From Gymnopus androsaceus JB14 (Eukaryota; Basidiomycota; Agaricomycetes; Agaricales; Omphalotaceae): a stretch of 64,000 nt of DNA. The stretch covers positions 310,001 through 374,000 of the forward strand of contig ML769387.1 in NCBI GenBank assembly GCA_009733575.1. Direction: 5' to 3'. Both the position numbers and the translations under genes were made by a program. The notes below the pieces were generated by a model. That model saw only the letters and a list, made by a program, of their open reading frames with translations, was not told the origin of the DNA and did not search any database. This document shows positions 36,172 through 47,353 of the stretch, piece by piece; the first letter of the stretch is position 1; every line of letters begins with the position of its first letter.

Positions 36172-37827
36172 ATGGCTTCTTCAGAAGACACTCATGACTG
36201 GGAAGGTCGTTACTATCATATAGATCAAATACTCGATACCCCAGGCCCTCGTACAGATGAGGCCTTTTTGGCTGGTGACGGCGTACACGTCTAGCTTTTA
36301 CCCACAAAACAACGCTAATTCTTCGCATCCAGGTCAAGAATTTCTTGAGAAAGGAAGCCAAAATTCTCGTAATTGGAGCTGGTGGGCTAGGCTGCGAAAT
36401 TCTGGCCAATCTGGCTTTAACTGGCTTCAAGGATATTCACGTCATCGATATGGACACCATTGATATCAGTAACCTCAATCGCCAGTTTTTGTTCAGGTAT
36501 GTGGCCTTTTTGGTTTCATCATCGATGAGCGCGTGCGCTGAGCTGGATTCAATAGACCCAAAGATGTTGGAAAATCCAAGGCTATAGTCGCAGCAGAATT
36601 CATCATGAACCGCGTCCCAGGTGTCAAGGTGTCTCCGTGAGTCAAAACACGTATTTTTCAAGCTATAGGGAATTTATAAAAGTATACCAGCTACTTCGGA
36701 AAGATCCAGGACAAGGACGACGCATACTATCTCCAGTTTAACCTGGTCATTTGTGGCTTGGACTCAGTCGAGGCGCGACGCTGGATGAACGCCACTCTAG
36801 TCAATCTGGTAGACCCCGAAAATCCAGAGAGCCTGAAGCCACTCATTGACGGAGGAACTGAAGGTGCGCGCTTTCTAATGAGCCTTTGTATTTAGCTAAT
36901 TTCAGTCAACAGGATTCAAGGGTCAAGCTCGAGTCATCCTTCCGACTATCACATCTTGCTATGAATGCTCTCTTGACATGCTAAACAAACCTACTGCTTT
37001 CCCTATCTGCACGATTGCAAATACCCCACGACTTCCAGAGCATTGCATTGAATGGGCTTCGGTGCTAGAATGGCCTCGAGTTCATGGAGGTACGAAGACG
37101 TTCCTACGTTCCTTCTTCACTGTCTGACAAGCTCATAGACAAGAAAATGGACACTGATAATCCGGATGACATTAGTTGGCTCTACTCTGTCGCGGCAGCA
37201 CGAGCCAAGGAGTTCAAAATCGAGGGTGTTACCTGGTCGTTGACTCAGGGTGTTGTTAAGAACATTATTCCGGCTATTGCTTCCACAAACGCTATCATTG
37301 CTGGTACGAAGCTACTTTTTTTTTGCTTGCGTTCATGATACTAATCTGTATGCAAAGCATCCTGTTGTAACGAGGCTTTCAAAATCGCGACGAGTTCTGC
37401 TGCTTACCTGAACAACTACTTTATGTTGATCGGTACAGAGGGTATATACTCTTACACGTTTGAGCACGAAAAGAGAGATGATTGTCCTGTGTGTGGAGGA
37501 GAGGCCTTGGAACTGTCCATAAGCCCCGATACTACACTAGAAGAACTGATCGAAATGTTGACCGAGAGGCAGGACATGTGAGTTACTTCTTTCTTTCGTG
37601 GATCCAACTTCTGATTGTGCACGTCTTTTAGTCAAATCAAGAACCCCTCGCTATCCACGTCTACCAAGCAATTATATCTACGAGCTCCACCACAACTGGA
37701 GGAAGCGACTCGTCCTAATTTGCAGAAGAAATTGCCAGAACTTCTTGGTCCTAGTGGAGGAGAGTTGAACGTCACTGCTGGCACTCTTCCGTTCAGCGCT
37801 ACTGTCATTATTAAATTCACCACATGA
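36172..37827 (+). CDS. uba3: NEDD8-activating enzyme E1 catalytic subunit UBA3
   Basis: Eight exons: 36172-36282, 36333-36496, 36556-36636, 36691-36863, 36913-37089, 37139-37303, 37358-37577 and 37632-37827, 428 aa, all in phase. With ULA1/APPBP1 it adenylates NEDD8/Rub1 and passes it to the E2 Ubc12, which activates cullins. It has the ATP-binding motif [12 protein letters not shown], the [14 protein letters not shown] strand, the zinc cysteines (CYECS and CPVCGG) and the catalytic Cys in [16 protein letters not shown]. The C-terminal ubiquitin-fold domain is present, ending TVIIKFTT. It converges on the NPR2 gene, with 81 bp between the genes. Confidence 0.95.
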
Positions 37828-37908
37828 ACACTTTGGTGTTATGCTGGTCAAACATTTGTTGCTTGAGCATATGTATCAATACAAGTACCTAGATGCTAAA
37901 CACACAGT

Positions 37909-40365
37909 TCATCTGTATATTATGAGAACTCTCCCAGTCTGCCCATCGTCAATCATCTCTAGCCACTCTTGGAGCAAAGGCCATCCTGCTTCGAACCTGA
38001 CCGCCAGTTCATCCGTATGATGCTCCCCGTCCAGCAGATCCAACAGCTCCATGGGATACGAGAGCGGTACGGCGGTCGGTCCACTTTTTGCAGCCACGCC
38101 ATTGTACGTTCTCGTCACTGGTGCTGAAGGACTCCTTTCTACTTGAGGTCGAGGACCAGGATTCAAGTTGAGGCGTGGAATGTTGGGAGAGTTGGGAGGA
38201 ACGTTGTTCGCCGTCATGGGTATTATAAGTGACTGTCGTCTAGAACTCGACATTCCCACTGATTCAAATCGAGGATGCTGCGTAGGAGTAATGGCATTGT
38301 CCTGCAGGGTGCTAACTGTCGCTGTGTTAGCGGGAGCAGGCATCACCGTTGACGCAGAAGATGGCTCTGCAGGATAATGGATCCACGACGTCCGTGGGCT
38401 GGCTTGAACCGATCCAGGTGAACGCGCAAGGTTCTGGTCTCGGTTGCGTAGTTGCTCCAAGATTCTCTCAGCTGCACTTGGTCTGCGCTGCCGAGAGTAA
38501 GGAAAAGTAGCATCCGTGAACGAGGAAGGGTTCGTTCTACCACGCGGAGTAGGAGGTGCACTTGTGGCTTGATCAGGGCTAAGGGATGTTGCTGCTGCAC
38601 CTGCAATATGGGATGTGCGTCCTCGAAGAAAATGCTGAGCCTGAGGCGGACTTTCTGGACTAAGATTGGGAAAGCCTAGCGGCGTGCCAGTAAAGGATTT
38701 TATCCGTTTGCGACCTGGTACAGTCGGTGGTTGTGAAATCCCATCACTAGTGGGTGATTGAACTAGGGAAGATCCCCGTAGGAAAATGGGATACCTATGC
38801 ACCCTCCGAAGGAAACCTGCCTCCAAATAAGCTCAAAGTAAGATTTATGAAACTTGTACTGATTACCTTTGATTACTCCAAAACTAGTGAAACGTCGAAC
38901 ATCGATCCCTAGCTCTTGGACGTCGTACTCCTCCATCCATTCGAGCACTGTACGTCCCGGTTTCATTCTCGAATATAGGTGCAGTAGTGCTGGCCAGTCT
39001 GGAACTGGACATCCTGGTGAAGCACTAAGATTGAGAATTTCGTGCGCTCTGAGATTAGATTTACCTGGTTTGGTAGAGTAGGGCCACATTCCTCCTTTAC
39101 ATGAGCTTCATCCGCCAGCCACTGGATGCTCTTCCGGAGGGTGTACATATTGGAGTACTGGAAGATGTCGACGGTCATGATGACTTGATAATAACTTCGA
39201 GAAAAAACCATGAGCAAATACGCAAACGCGCCCACAGCCTCTTACAGTAGGTTTGAGATCGCTTCACGAGTGAGCTTTATATCGCAATCCGCTAAATGAG
39301 CAATTCTACTAACGTGGTTGACGCCTAGATAAAATGCGTGAGCCAAGTGCGCTATGCGAGAATGAAAAACAAAACCACCATCGATGTACCGACAAACCTT
39401 GAAACCATGAATTCAGGAAATACATTATGAGAGGGCACACACCTTGGCCATTGTCAAGTCCCAGTTATCTTCAATTCGCCTAACCAGGTTGATAAGCGCG
39501 ATTGGAACCATCCAGTCCTGAATTGCAGGAGGGTTCGGATAGAAAGGAAATATCTTCAATTCGATTGAATTAAACTGGTCAATCGGAATCGAAGTTTCAG
39601 AGTAGGAGTTCAGGTCCTCATATAACTGCTCAATAATCGCATGAATTGCGAGATAGTTTCCAGGTGAAGAAAGAAATTCCGACTCTTCCTGATATGAATG
39701 ATGAGGACAGAGACACGGTGACTCGAAAAGAACTTACCTCACATGAAGCAAGCACACGACTGATCTTTCGTACGATGGGCTCATAGCAGCTCAAATCGGC
39801 AGTTCGCTCAAAGACAAAGCACAGATTGAACCGGAAAAAGTTGCGTTGATACTTTCCTCTTAACTGAGAGGGGAACCCGATGATCCTATGCCTCTTTGTA
39901 GAGCAGATAACTAGTCTCCCGCAAAGGGCAGGACCAGGAATGACATATTTCGATATTTCCTCGAAATTGAACAGGGAAGTCGCATTGTTTGAAACTGAGC
40001 GTTTACCCTGAGGTGAGCTGAAACTGCGAGAGTTTGGCCTAAATTCTGTGGGAGATACTAGAGCAGATAGGCTTGAATTCCTCGAGCCATTCGCAAGCAG
40101 CGGAGGAAGAGAGGGCGACGGAGTGTTTTCTGAGGAGGGAGTCGGGGGAAGGGATGGAAAGGTAGAGTTTGGAATAGGTTGGGGAACAGCGATAAGTCCC
40201 TCTGGAACTTGGCAAATAATTCTGGGTCCGGCTGTGTTTGGATCGCAGGTATGCAGTCAATCCGCTAGCAGATTGACATAAAAACTCACTAACTACGTCA
40301 AAACCCGAGTAAAAGACCGACTGGATTCGCGGTAGAAAAGATCTAGAGTCACCATCGGAAGGCAT
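37909..40365 (-). CDS. npr2: Nitrogen permease regulator 2 (NPR2/NPRL2), SEACIT/GATOR1 subunit
   Basis: Six exons: 40365-40290, 40231-39738, 39688-39443, 39397-39246, 39194-38867 and 38816-37909, about 734 aa. The N-terminal longin-like part reads IQSVFYSGFDVVTGPRIICQ, VPEGLIA and YVIPGPALCGRLVI. The core has TVDIFQYSNMYTLRKSIQWL and LGIDVRRFTSFGVIKGFLRR. The C-terminal block MELLDLLDGEHHTDELAVRF ends the protein. NPR2 with NPR3 and Iml1 is a GAP complex that inhibits TORC1 on amino-acid starvation. A long Pro/Ser-rich insert (about 38150-38780) is inside the last exon. One base appears missing near 39085, between EECGP and STKPG. It diverges from OGG1. Confidence 0.88.
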
Positions 40366-40490
40366 TCCCCGACTCTCAAACGAATTGCAGAGAAAGGGCC
40401 TTGTCTGCTGCGTGTAGTAGTGGGGAAAGGTGGGGAACCAGCCGGTTCTATCGGCCCGGAGATTCGAGCGACTCTTCGTTCAGAACCGTC
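40366..40490. promoter_or_regulatory. Bidirectional promoter of npr2 and ogg1
   Basis: 125 bp separate the divergent ATGs at 40365 (minus) and 40491 (plus). If the upstream in-frame ATG at 40401 were used for OGG1 the gap would be 35 bp, which argues for 40491. Confidence 0.5.
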
Positions 40491-41837
40491 ATGATTCCGA
40501 CTTTTAACACGCTTCCTTTTCCAATTCTACAACTTTCTCTTTCTTCTGTCCTAAAATGTGGCCAATCTTTTCGATGGTCGGCTTATTCTCTACCAGAAGA
40601 CGCGTTCGAATATAGGTTTTGTCTACGCGACCGTGTAGTGTGTCTGCGGCAGACACCAGAGAATATTCTTTATCAGACAGTACTGCCGGATCCTCAGCCA
40701 GATGCCACACAGAGAAAGCTACGTGAAGCTGAAACGCTGTTATGGCTCAAGGATTACTTCCAACTTGACATCGACCTCGCTTTACTATACGACGAATGGG
40801 GCTCTAGAGATAAAGTATTCTCGGGAATCAAAGACAGATTCAGCGGAATTAGGATGCTGAGGCAAGATCCTTGGGAGAACCTTATTTCGTGCGTTGTTCG
40901 CGTTTTGCCCATCTCCAAAGCTAATCTTGAGTCAGGTTCATATGCTCCTCAAACAACAATATCTCCCGAATCACCAAGATGGTACAGAACTTGTGCAAGG
41001 AATACTTCTCCTCCGCTTCTTTCTATCACTCTTCCGGATGGATCTGGTGTCGAACAAACATACTACCCTTTTCCTACTCCTTCGGCACTAGCGAAACCGG
41101 ACGTCAGCGCACGTCTTCGCTCACTTGGGTTTGGTTATCGCGCTGACTTTATTCACCGGACTGCAAAGATGCTTGTGGAAACACACGGCGCTACGGCACA
41201 TCCGCGAGAGCTTGAGCCTTCTGAACTATGGCTTCGAACGCTCCGTGATATGAGTACGGAAGATGCTAGAATCGGAGCTGCTCAAGTTTGTCGGCGTCGG
41301 TCGTAAAGTGGCGGACTGCGTGCTCCTTATGAGCCTTGACAAGGTATGGCTCTTTCTACATATGCAATGACACGATTGATGACCTTCGATTCGCCATTCA
41401 GACAGCTGTGGTCCCTGTAGACACACACGTCCATCAGATCGCAATCAAGCACTATGGAATGAAGGGCTCTGGCAAGGGAAAAACGAACATGACACCCAAA
41501 CTTTACGAGGAACTCTCCGCCAAGTTTGTGCAGGTTTGGGGTCCTTACGCAGGCTGGGCACATTCAGTAAGTCTTAGCTTGTAATTATGAGTAAGACATT
41601 CAATCCAATTTCGCTCAGGTTCTATTCACCTCAGACTTGAAATCTTTTGCGCTACACGGGCTGCCAGAACTTTCTCCGCCTCAGGAAAGTCCGAAAAAGC
41701 GAAGCCGTGGCGGAGATTTAGGTATCTCGCTGCCAACTCCACCGTCCACACCCTTATCATCGGGGACCTTGGCTGCGACAGAGTTTCAGAGTTCGGCAGA
41801 GCGCGTTAAGAAACGAGCCCGAATACTAAGAGTCTAA
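40491..41837 (+). CDS. ogg1: 8-oxoguanine DNA glycosylase OGG1
   Basis: Four exons: 40491-40888, 40936-41343, 41402-41566 and 41619-41837, about 395 aa. It excises 8-oxoG paired with C and nicks the abasic site. Visible blocks are LKCGQSFRW, GIRMLRQDPWE, the FICSSNNNISRI segment, LRSLGFGYRADFI, and the helix-hairpin-helix VGVGRKVADCVLLMS with the catalytic Lys. PVDTHVHQIA follows with the catalytic Asp. The tail is basic (SPKKRSRGG, RVKKRARI), like a nuclear signal. Exon 2 contains two extra bases, at about 41003 and 41274, that break the frame; all catalytic residues lie in intact stretches. The start at 40491 is chosen from family alignment. Confidence 0.88.
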
Positions 41838-42462
41838 GACTTTAGCCGAGCGCACGCGGTATATAGTTCGGTATGTCTTCAATGTTCTCCTTTACTTCAC
41901 CGCTGGTCTCTTTTTTTCGGTGCATGCTAATAAGGCTCAAAGGCACTGGTAATTTAAGCTTTATTGTCCATAGAAAAATATACTTTGGCAGTACGTCTAT
42001 GCGCCACTTTTTCTGTTAGAGTTCCAACGCAAAACTGATTTTACAGTAATTCCCTACGTCGCGGCAAGTAGGCCAATCCTTTACTCGGCAGGAACCATTG
42101 AAACGTTCCTATGATGCATTGTGCACCGTCGAAGATGCACGATCAAGCGCCTGCTTCTTTCAGGCAGCAGCAAGGCAGAGAACGCGATAGCAGCGGGGAT
42201 TCATCATGCAACCGTCGCTGAACATATCTCGGTACGGCATTCACTAATACCCAATTTAGATGATTAGATGACCTCTCACCGCTTCGGTGAATTCAGGAGG
42301 TAAGCGGAATTCCGCTTTTGTGCCTTTGAAACGATCGTTCACGATCTTGCCAATTCTTGGTACCTCATTTGTCTCGGCTGCAAATCCTGCCGCTTGCTCA
42401 TTTAAAAGGACGACCGATTTCAAAATTGGATTCAGTACTTCCTACCTCTTCCAACTGCAATA
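41838..42462. other. Intergenic region
   Basis: No coding potential. A C/T-rich stretch just before 42463 is the likely promoter and leader of the secreted-peptide gene. Confidence 0.45.
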
Positions 42463-42849
42463 ATGCGTGTTCAATCCGTCTTTTCCTTCATCGTTGTTTC
42501 CTTTGTCGCCGTTGCCAGTGCACTTCCGGTGGTCGAAATGGCAAGTTCTTTTGTCTAGCATTCGCATGGATTTTGGCTCATACTTCTTCTCTAGCGATCA
42601 GATGCTGTAGCCGCCCGAAGTGAAGTGTTCGAAATGGCTCGCGGTGTGGAGGTTGAGGTAGGTCTCGTACTTTTGTGTTAAAGGAATGTTGCTGATCTCC
42701 TGTTTCAGAGAGCTGTAGATTTCGCTGCTCGTGAACCTCAACCCGGCGTTACTTCACCTACTTGGAAGCGTGGTGTAAATGAGCCGACATGGAAGCGCGG
42801 AGTGACTGAGCCTACATGGAAGCGGGGGACTACCGAGCCTACGTGGTGA
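42463..42849 (+). CDS. Secreted KEX2-processed repeat peptide precursor
   Basis: Three exons: 42463-42540, 42595-42657 and 42709-42849, 93 aa. Intron 1 is GC-AG (GCAAGT donor). A signal peptide is clear (VQSVFSFIVVSFVAVASA, cut before LP). A short pro-region with Arg-rich spacers follows. The C-terminus is four tandem units ending in Trp: GVTSPTW, GVNEPTW, GVTEPTW and GTTEPTW. The first three are each followed by KR, the KEX2/kexin site, and the last ends at the stop codon. The expected products are heptapeptides of the form G(V/T)xxPTW after KR trimming. This is the hallmark of fungal KEX2-processed repeat proteins, some of which are pheromones or RiPP precursors. No CAAX box is present, so it is not a basidiomycete lipopeptide pheromone. 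Function unknown. Confidence 0.85.
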
Positions 42850-43960
42850 ACATAGACCTACATCTTGTTCCTCTTGAGGATGCTGAGCGCTGAACGTCCG
42901 GCTCAGCTGGTTGTTTTTGGAGCTGTGGGCTCTTATTTTACTCTTTGGGGTCTGTTGTGGTTTGCTGTCGTTGTATCCCGTATACCTAATTGCTTGCTTG
43001 CTCGGGCTGCTGAGCCTGTTCACATTCGTTTATGTTGTAAATCCAATCCATCGCTTTTTTAATCGTTTGATCTGTCGATTCTGATGCGGCCGATTGACTT
43101 GTGGTCACAAGCGGGTCGATCTGTCTACACTCACTATCTGACTGGCATTCCATGTCGTGTCCGGATCCCATGAAATCGGACCCGAAGTTTTTTTTTGAAT
43201 GGCTACAGGAAGTATGAAGAAAGTTGCGGATGTATGCTTGTATGCCAGTGTGAATACTCTTGAGGTGCGCCCTATGTTCATCGAAGAAATGGTAAAATAA
43301 ATATACTATCCTATTTTATCCTAATGATTCGCATCGCACTAGAGAAGGAATGAAGGTCATGGGTCATTCCCCTTTCGCGGAGTTTGTGGCTGGACAGTGG
43401 CATACGAGTATGTATTCTTTTATTCGGAAGACTTGACACAGTTTGACTGGAATGGAGCATCATGCTGGTGCCATTTGAAGGTTTCACGAAAGTATCGTGG
43501 ATTGAGCTCAAATTGCTTGACTGTGTAGCAATAGTACTCGCAGCAGATTTCGCTTCAAGAGAAGTTGGCAGCCTTCAGGATTGACATTCACACAGGCACT
43601 TGAAGAATCGAGTTTAGATACGGCATTAGTCAAGAACGCCTCAAAAAATTAGAATACATGCAGCGATACAAATACAATGAATGCTCAAGAACCAAGTTCA
43701 AGTGCTCAATTCAAGTGCTCAACACGATGATGCAACACTCTAAAAGAGGTTCCACCGGTCAGCATGATAGGAATTACAGTGTCTGCATGGATGCCTTGAG
43801 CCTGAAGCGAATCTTTAGCGCCATGATGGGAGAGGGCCTTAAAATATATCTTTCGGCACTGTGTAATTATTTTTTTTTTCGGACGCGACGCGACGCGTAA
43901 GCGCTCATTCCACGCTCCTTGCCGTAATATTTTGATAGTCCAATCTTGTTTCAAACTGTC
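42850..43960. other. Intergenic region
   Basis: No gene could be supported. No modifying-enzyme gene adjoins the peptide precursor on this side. CAAGTGCTCAA is tandemly repeated at about 43698-43722. Confidence 0.45.
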
Positions 43961-44677
43961 ATGCCGTCTCAGCTATCCTTCTTCCTGAACCTGTCCACCA
44001 GCCTTCTTGGACTACCTCGAGCCGGTAAAGGATTTCCAAAACTTTTGCTTCTATTTCCTCGTGGTCTGGCATCAAAAATCTTGCTCGGAACAGCCTGCAT
44101 CTGCTTTAGCATCCAAATTTTCACCAAAGTGTACATTGAGCTCTATTCATTGTGGATCCATCGCCAAATTGACCTCCTGAACGATCTCTTGGACCACAGG
44201 GAGCTGATGTGCACCAAACTCGAGCGAAAGGTGGAAAAACTCTTAGCTGTGATAAAGGAAGTGGACCGGGATGCGGAACAGTGGCAGAAGAGTCGAAAGG
44301 ACCTCGTGAACTTCGAGAGGTTCGCTCGCTTGACCGGGAACTTCCTTATTTTTTGGATGAAAAAGACGTCGACTTCGATCCTTCGCTGATATGGAACCAG
44401 CAAGATGAAGAGATCGCGAGAAGGCACTCTGCATTGGTCCGCTCTTGGGAGGAGATGGAGATAAAGCATGATTGGACTAGAAACGCTTCGAAGGAAGTGA
44501 ATCGCGCTTATGATGTCGAGAAAGAGGAGAGGAAGCGTATCCTGGAAAAAGTCTCCTACCTGAGATCGACCAGGTTTTTGGTAGGTTTTAGTTGCTTTCC
44601 GCCTTTTCCAACCTGCTTTGCTTTTTTGAACATTCTATTTACGCTGACTTTCCTCATCTTCCTAGACATCCAAGTAA
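43961..44677 (+). CDS. Hypothetical membrane-anchored coiled-coil protein
   Basis: Not recognised. Exon 1 is 43961-44580; a short last exon 44666-44677 adds three codons and a stop after a GT-AG intron (44581-44665). There is a hydrophobic N-terminus with a likely membrane span (SKILLGTACICFSIQIF), then a long charged coiled coil (LERKVEKLLAVIKEVDRDAE, WEEMEIKHDWTRNASKEVN). About 210 aa. One base seems missing near 44300: the coiled coil continues in the next frame as REVRSLDRELPYFLDE. It could be a mitochondrial or ER anchor protein, but this is a guess. Confidence 0.5.
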
Positions 44678-44806
44678 CCGTGGCCTACCAGCTTCGATTT
44701 TTCATCAATTATTGAAACACACCCGATACACAATTTCAGACCGAAATCGAATTCAACGCTCTCTTGTCTTTACATCTCTATCATTCATCCGACTGCACCT
44801 TAGCAG

Positions 44807-45511
44807 ATGACAACCCGACTCTTGATGGATATCCTGCCGATATACGTGCTTCTTTGTTCTCTTCCACCATATCTTGACTCCTCGAGATGAATTTGCTAAG
44901 AGGTAGGGTGAAAACTTGATGAATACATCGTTGCATTCCGACTGACTCGTCTTTGAATTGCTAATCAATTCAGTCGGACAGATTTTGGAACTACTACAGA
45001 TGGACCAAGTTTAGCTTTTGGATGGTTCGAATCCTTTGAGAATACGGAGAGTGGGCGGGTGATATGTGAACGTATGAACAGGTGGACGTGTTTTGTGTAG
45101 AATGGTGGATCGTCTTCTTTATGCATTCGCTTTCAATGCGGGCTAACTTTCGACTTGCAGTTATACCGTATTACCTGGGAACAACTTTCCGAATTTCTAT
45201 GCCTTAATCCCTGTAACAAATTCCAAGTGTTACTGATTCTGCCTATTGGAGATGCGGCTTTCTTGTCGGATTATTGTGTTCGAGGGAGGAAAGCACTAGA
45301 GAAGGAAAGAAAGAAAGAAGGAAACCGGCCAGGTGCAACCCATGCTACGTCGCGTCATACCCATGGGGTGCGTCCGATTCCGAGACTCAGGTCTGGAAGT
45401 AAGAAAGCGATGTCGTTATATAGTAAGCGGAGGCATAGGAATGATGTGACATCGAGAAACAGTGGGTTTCTCTTCAGTAGGTGCCACCTTCACCTCCATC
45501 CGAGTGGATAG
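44807..45511 (+). CDS. Hypothetical protein, possible membrane anchor
   Basis: Not recognised, and the model is weak. An N-terminal hydrophobic stretch (LMDILPIYVLLCSLPPYL) from ATG 44807 is followed by an exon near 44981-45060 reading TDFGTTTDGPSLAFGWFESF. An intron leads to an exon from about 45161 to 45511 reading YRITWEQLSEFLCLNPCNKF, LPIGDAAFLSDYCVRGRKAL and a basic tail. The first join needs a one-base shift near 44890. The last coding sequence may end at another intron near 45478. Adjacent to and in the same direction as the previous unknown gene. Confidence 0.35.
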
Positions 45512-46519
45512 GTAAGCAGTTTAGGGGGTCGTTAAATAGACCGTCGGTATGGCCTCTTAATTGAAGGATCCAGACGCAACGATACTATCGTACGTCGGCA
45601 TAGTCCAAGCCGATTCCGCTCGCACAACGCAAATTTCTTCGCAGTAAGTCGTCTTTAAAGCAGTTCTTTCCTTCTCATCTGACTCTGACTTTGCGAAAAG
45701 TCTCGGATCTCCATTGCAATTGCGTGACATCCCATTTCACTAAATGGACCCGTATACAGGTCGAGATCTAGTTAGTTGACATTAATGGACAAGGGAATGC
45801 GCCAAGTTTCCGCACAGCTAGTATCTTTCGTGCAAGTCGCGTGAACCATTGCAGGTTCATGTTCATCCGTATAAAAATGGCAATCCTGACGAGTCGAGAG
45901 AGTCGCCTAAAGATGGTCAAAGCCTTTTATAATTTGAACAGCCCACCTGGAGTTCTGTCTCTCTTTGCACCCAGCTATAAACAGTAATAGCTGAAGATCC
46001 CAGGCTCGCGGCTCTCGGGTGGACCGTTCGACAACCTTCTAAGGAGGAAATTACGAAGAAGAGACTAAGAAGCTAGCCTAAACTAGGATATCCGCTCACA
46101 TAGGACTCGTATGGAGAGCAGAGACTCGAAAGATTTGATCAAACCTCCAAATAGCTGGGCGCCTGAGCGATACACTGAGATCGTTCCTCGGACCATGAAG
46201 AGCGACACTGGGACATGACAAGAAATCATCGGGAATTGAATCGCTAGTCGAATATATATCACCGACGATTCTTCGGGATGAGCGATAGAATTCCATGGCC
46301 TCCGATGCAACCTGCGACATCGGACTTTTACTAACGCTTCAAATGGATACACAACGTCGGGGCGGAATCTCTTGGAGTTCCCGCTTCGGTTTCGCAGCAG
46401 CGCAACATTCTTAATTACATTACAAAGCCTCCCACCCAACTCCCACCAGGGCCGGGTTATAACGGACTATATTCAACGTAGCACGTTTCATCTCTATCCA
46501 CTGGGTCCTGCTTCATATT
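45512..46519. other. Intergenic region
   Basis: No supported gene. Overlapping minus-strand ORFs at 46083-46439 lack family features. A TATA-like CTATAAA is at about 45974. Confidence 0.4.
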
Positions 46520-47229
46520 ATGCATGTTATCGCAGTCGTTTTCCTCCTCTTCAGTGTCCTATCCGGATTTCTTCAACTAGCTTGGAGCATCATGCGCTGG
46601 TATCTACTCAAGCGCAACTCTGGTATTAACGAGATCAAGGAAACAGGTGAACCCTCGGGACGAAAGCTGTTGAATGGGATCGCAGTAATATGTGGTGGGA
46701 GGTGTGCTCATCCCTTGGCGTACACAGTAATCGACTGCTCAGTGGACTTATTCCAGTATTGCTGGTTTACTCGCTGCACGAGTGTGTCACGAATTTTTTG
46801 AACGCGTTGTCATCATCGAGCCGGAAGGATGGCTTAATGGTGAAGATGGTATGCGCCGGTTCAGCTGGGAGCAAGAGCACAAACGGACGCGTGTCATGCA
46901 ATACCAATCCTTACATGGTTTGTTCTACTACTTTCCAACTGCCACTCAAGATGTCAACTTGATATTGGGATAGGCTACCAAGCATTCTTCTATCATGGAC
47001 TGGAGAAACTCTTTCCCGACCTTGAAGAGCAATGCAGGTATTCAGGAATCAGGTTAGCGACATAGTACACATGTTTCATTCCCTAAACAATCTCCTTTCG
47101 TAGAGTTTTTCGTGCAGACAGAAAGGTGAACTTCGCGGGAACCGCCATAACAGCTCCTACCAAATCGTATAAAGGGAATTTGCCAAAAACCATGCAATGC
47201 AGTCGGCAGGGGCTCGAGACGTTTCTGAG
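46520..47229 (+). CDS. FAD-dependent monooxygenase, N-terminal half (split gene)
   Basis: Exons 46520-46701, 46757-46917, 46974-47052 and 47104-47229 encode the N-terminal half of a squalene-epoxidase/UbiH-like FAD monooxygenase. There is an N-terminal membrane helix (VIAVVFLLFSVLSGFLQLAW), then the FAD Rossmann motif ICGGSIAGLLAARVC and VVIIEPEGW. QYQSLHGYQAFFYHGLEKLF and SRQGLETFLR follow. The coding sequence stops at a GTGAAAC donor at 47230 in phase 2. The matching acceptor, in the right phase and continuing the family sequence, is at 53562, 6.3 kb away. The two halves together give about 523 aa, the expected family length. The substrate is unknown. Confidence 0.8.
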
Positions 47230-47353
47230 GTGAAACTATCTTTCTCTCTTTTAGAACTTCTTTATCAATATTGTTGTCAAAGCGTTTGGTGTTTGGTAGA
47301 GCACTAAATCTGTGAGTTTATAAAGCTATAGTGTCCAAGTAAATTTCTTAGCC

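Noticed and set aside
42463..42849. Classification as a mating pheromone precursor
   Set aside because: It has a signal peptide and KR-spaced repeats and no CAAX end, whereas basidiomycete pheromone precursors lack a signal peptide and are farnesylated at CAAX.
41838..43960. Search for RiPP-modifying enzymes next to the KEX2-repeat gene
   Set aside because: No DUF3328/UstY-like, tyrosinase or methyltransferase motif was seen within several kb; the FAD monooxygenase at 46.5 kb is of another family and probably unrelated.
45015..45045. GGTTCGAATCC, a B-box-like tRNA signature
   Set aside because: The flanking bases do not form a T-stem, and the site reads as coding sequence (GWFESFEN) of the hypothetical gene.
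46083..46439. 118-codon minus-strand ORF and an overlapping 74-codon ORF
   Set aside because: No domain, no splice context, overlapping frames; likely chance ORFs in a promoter region.
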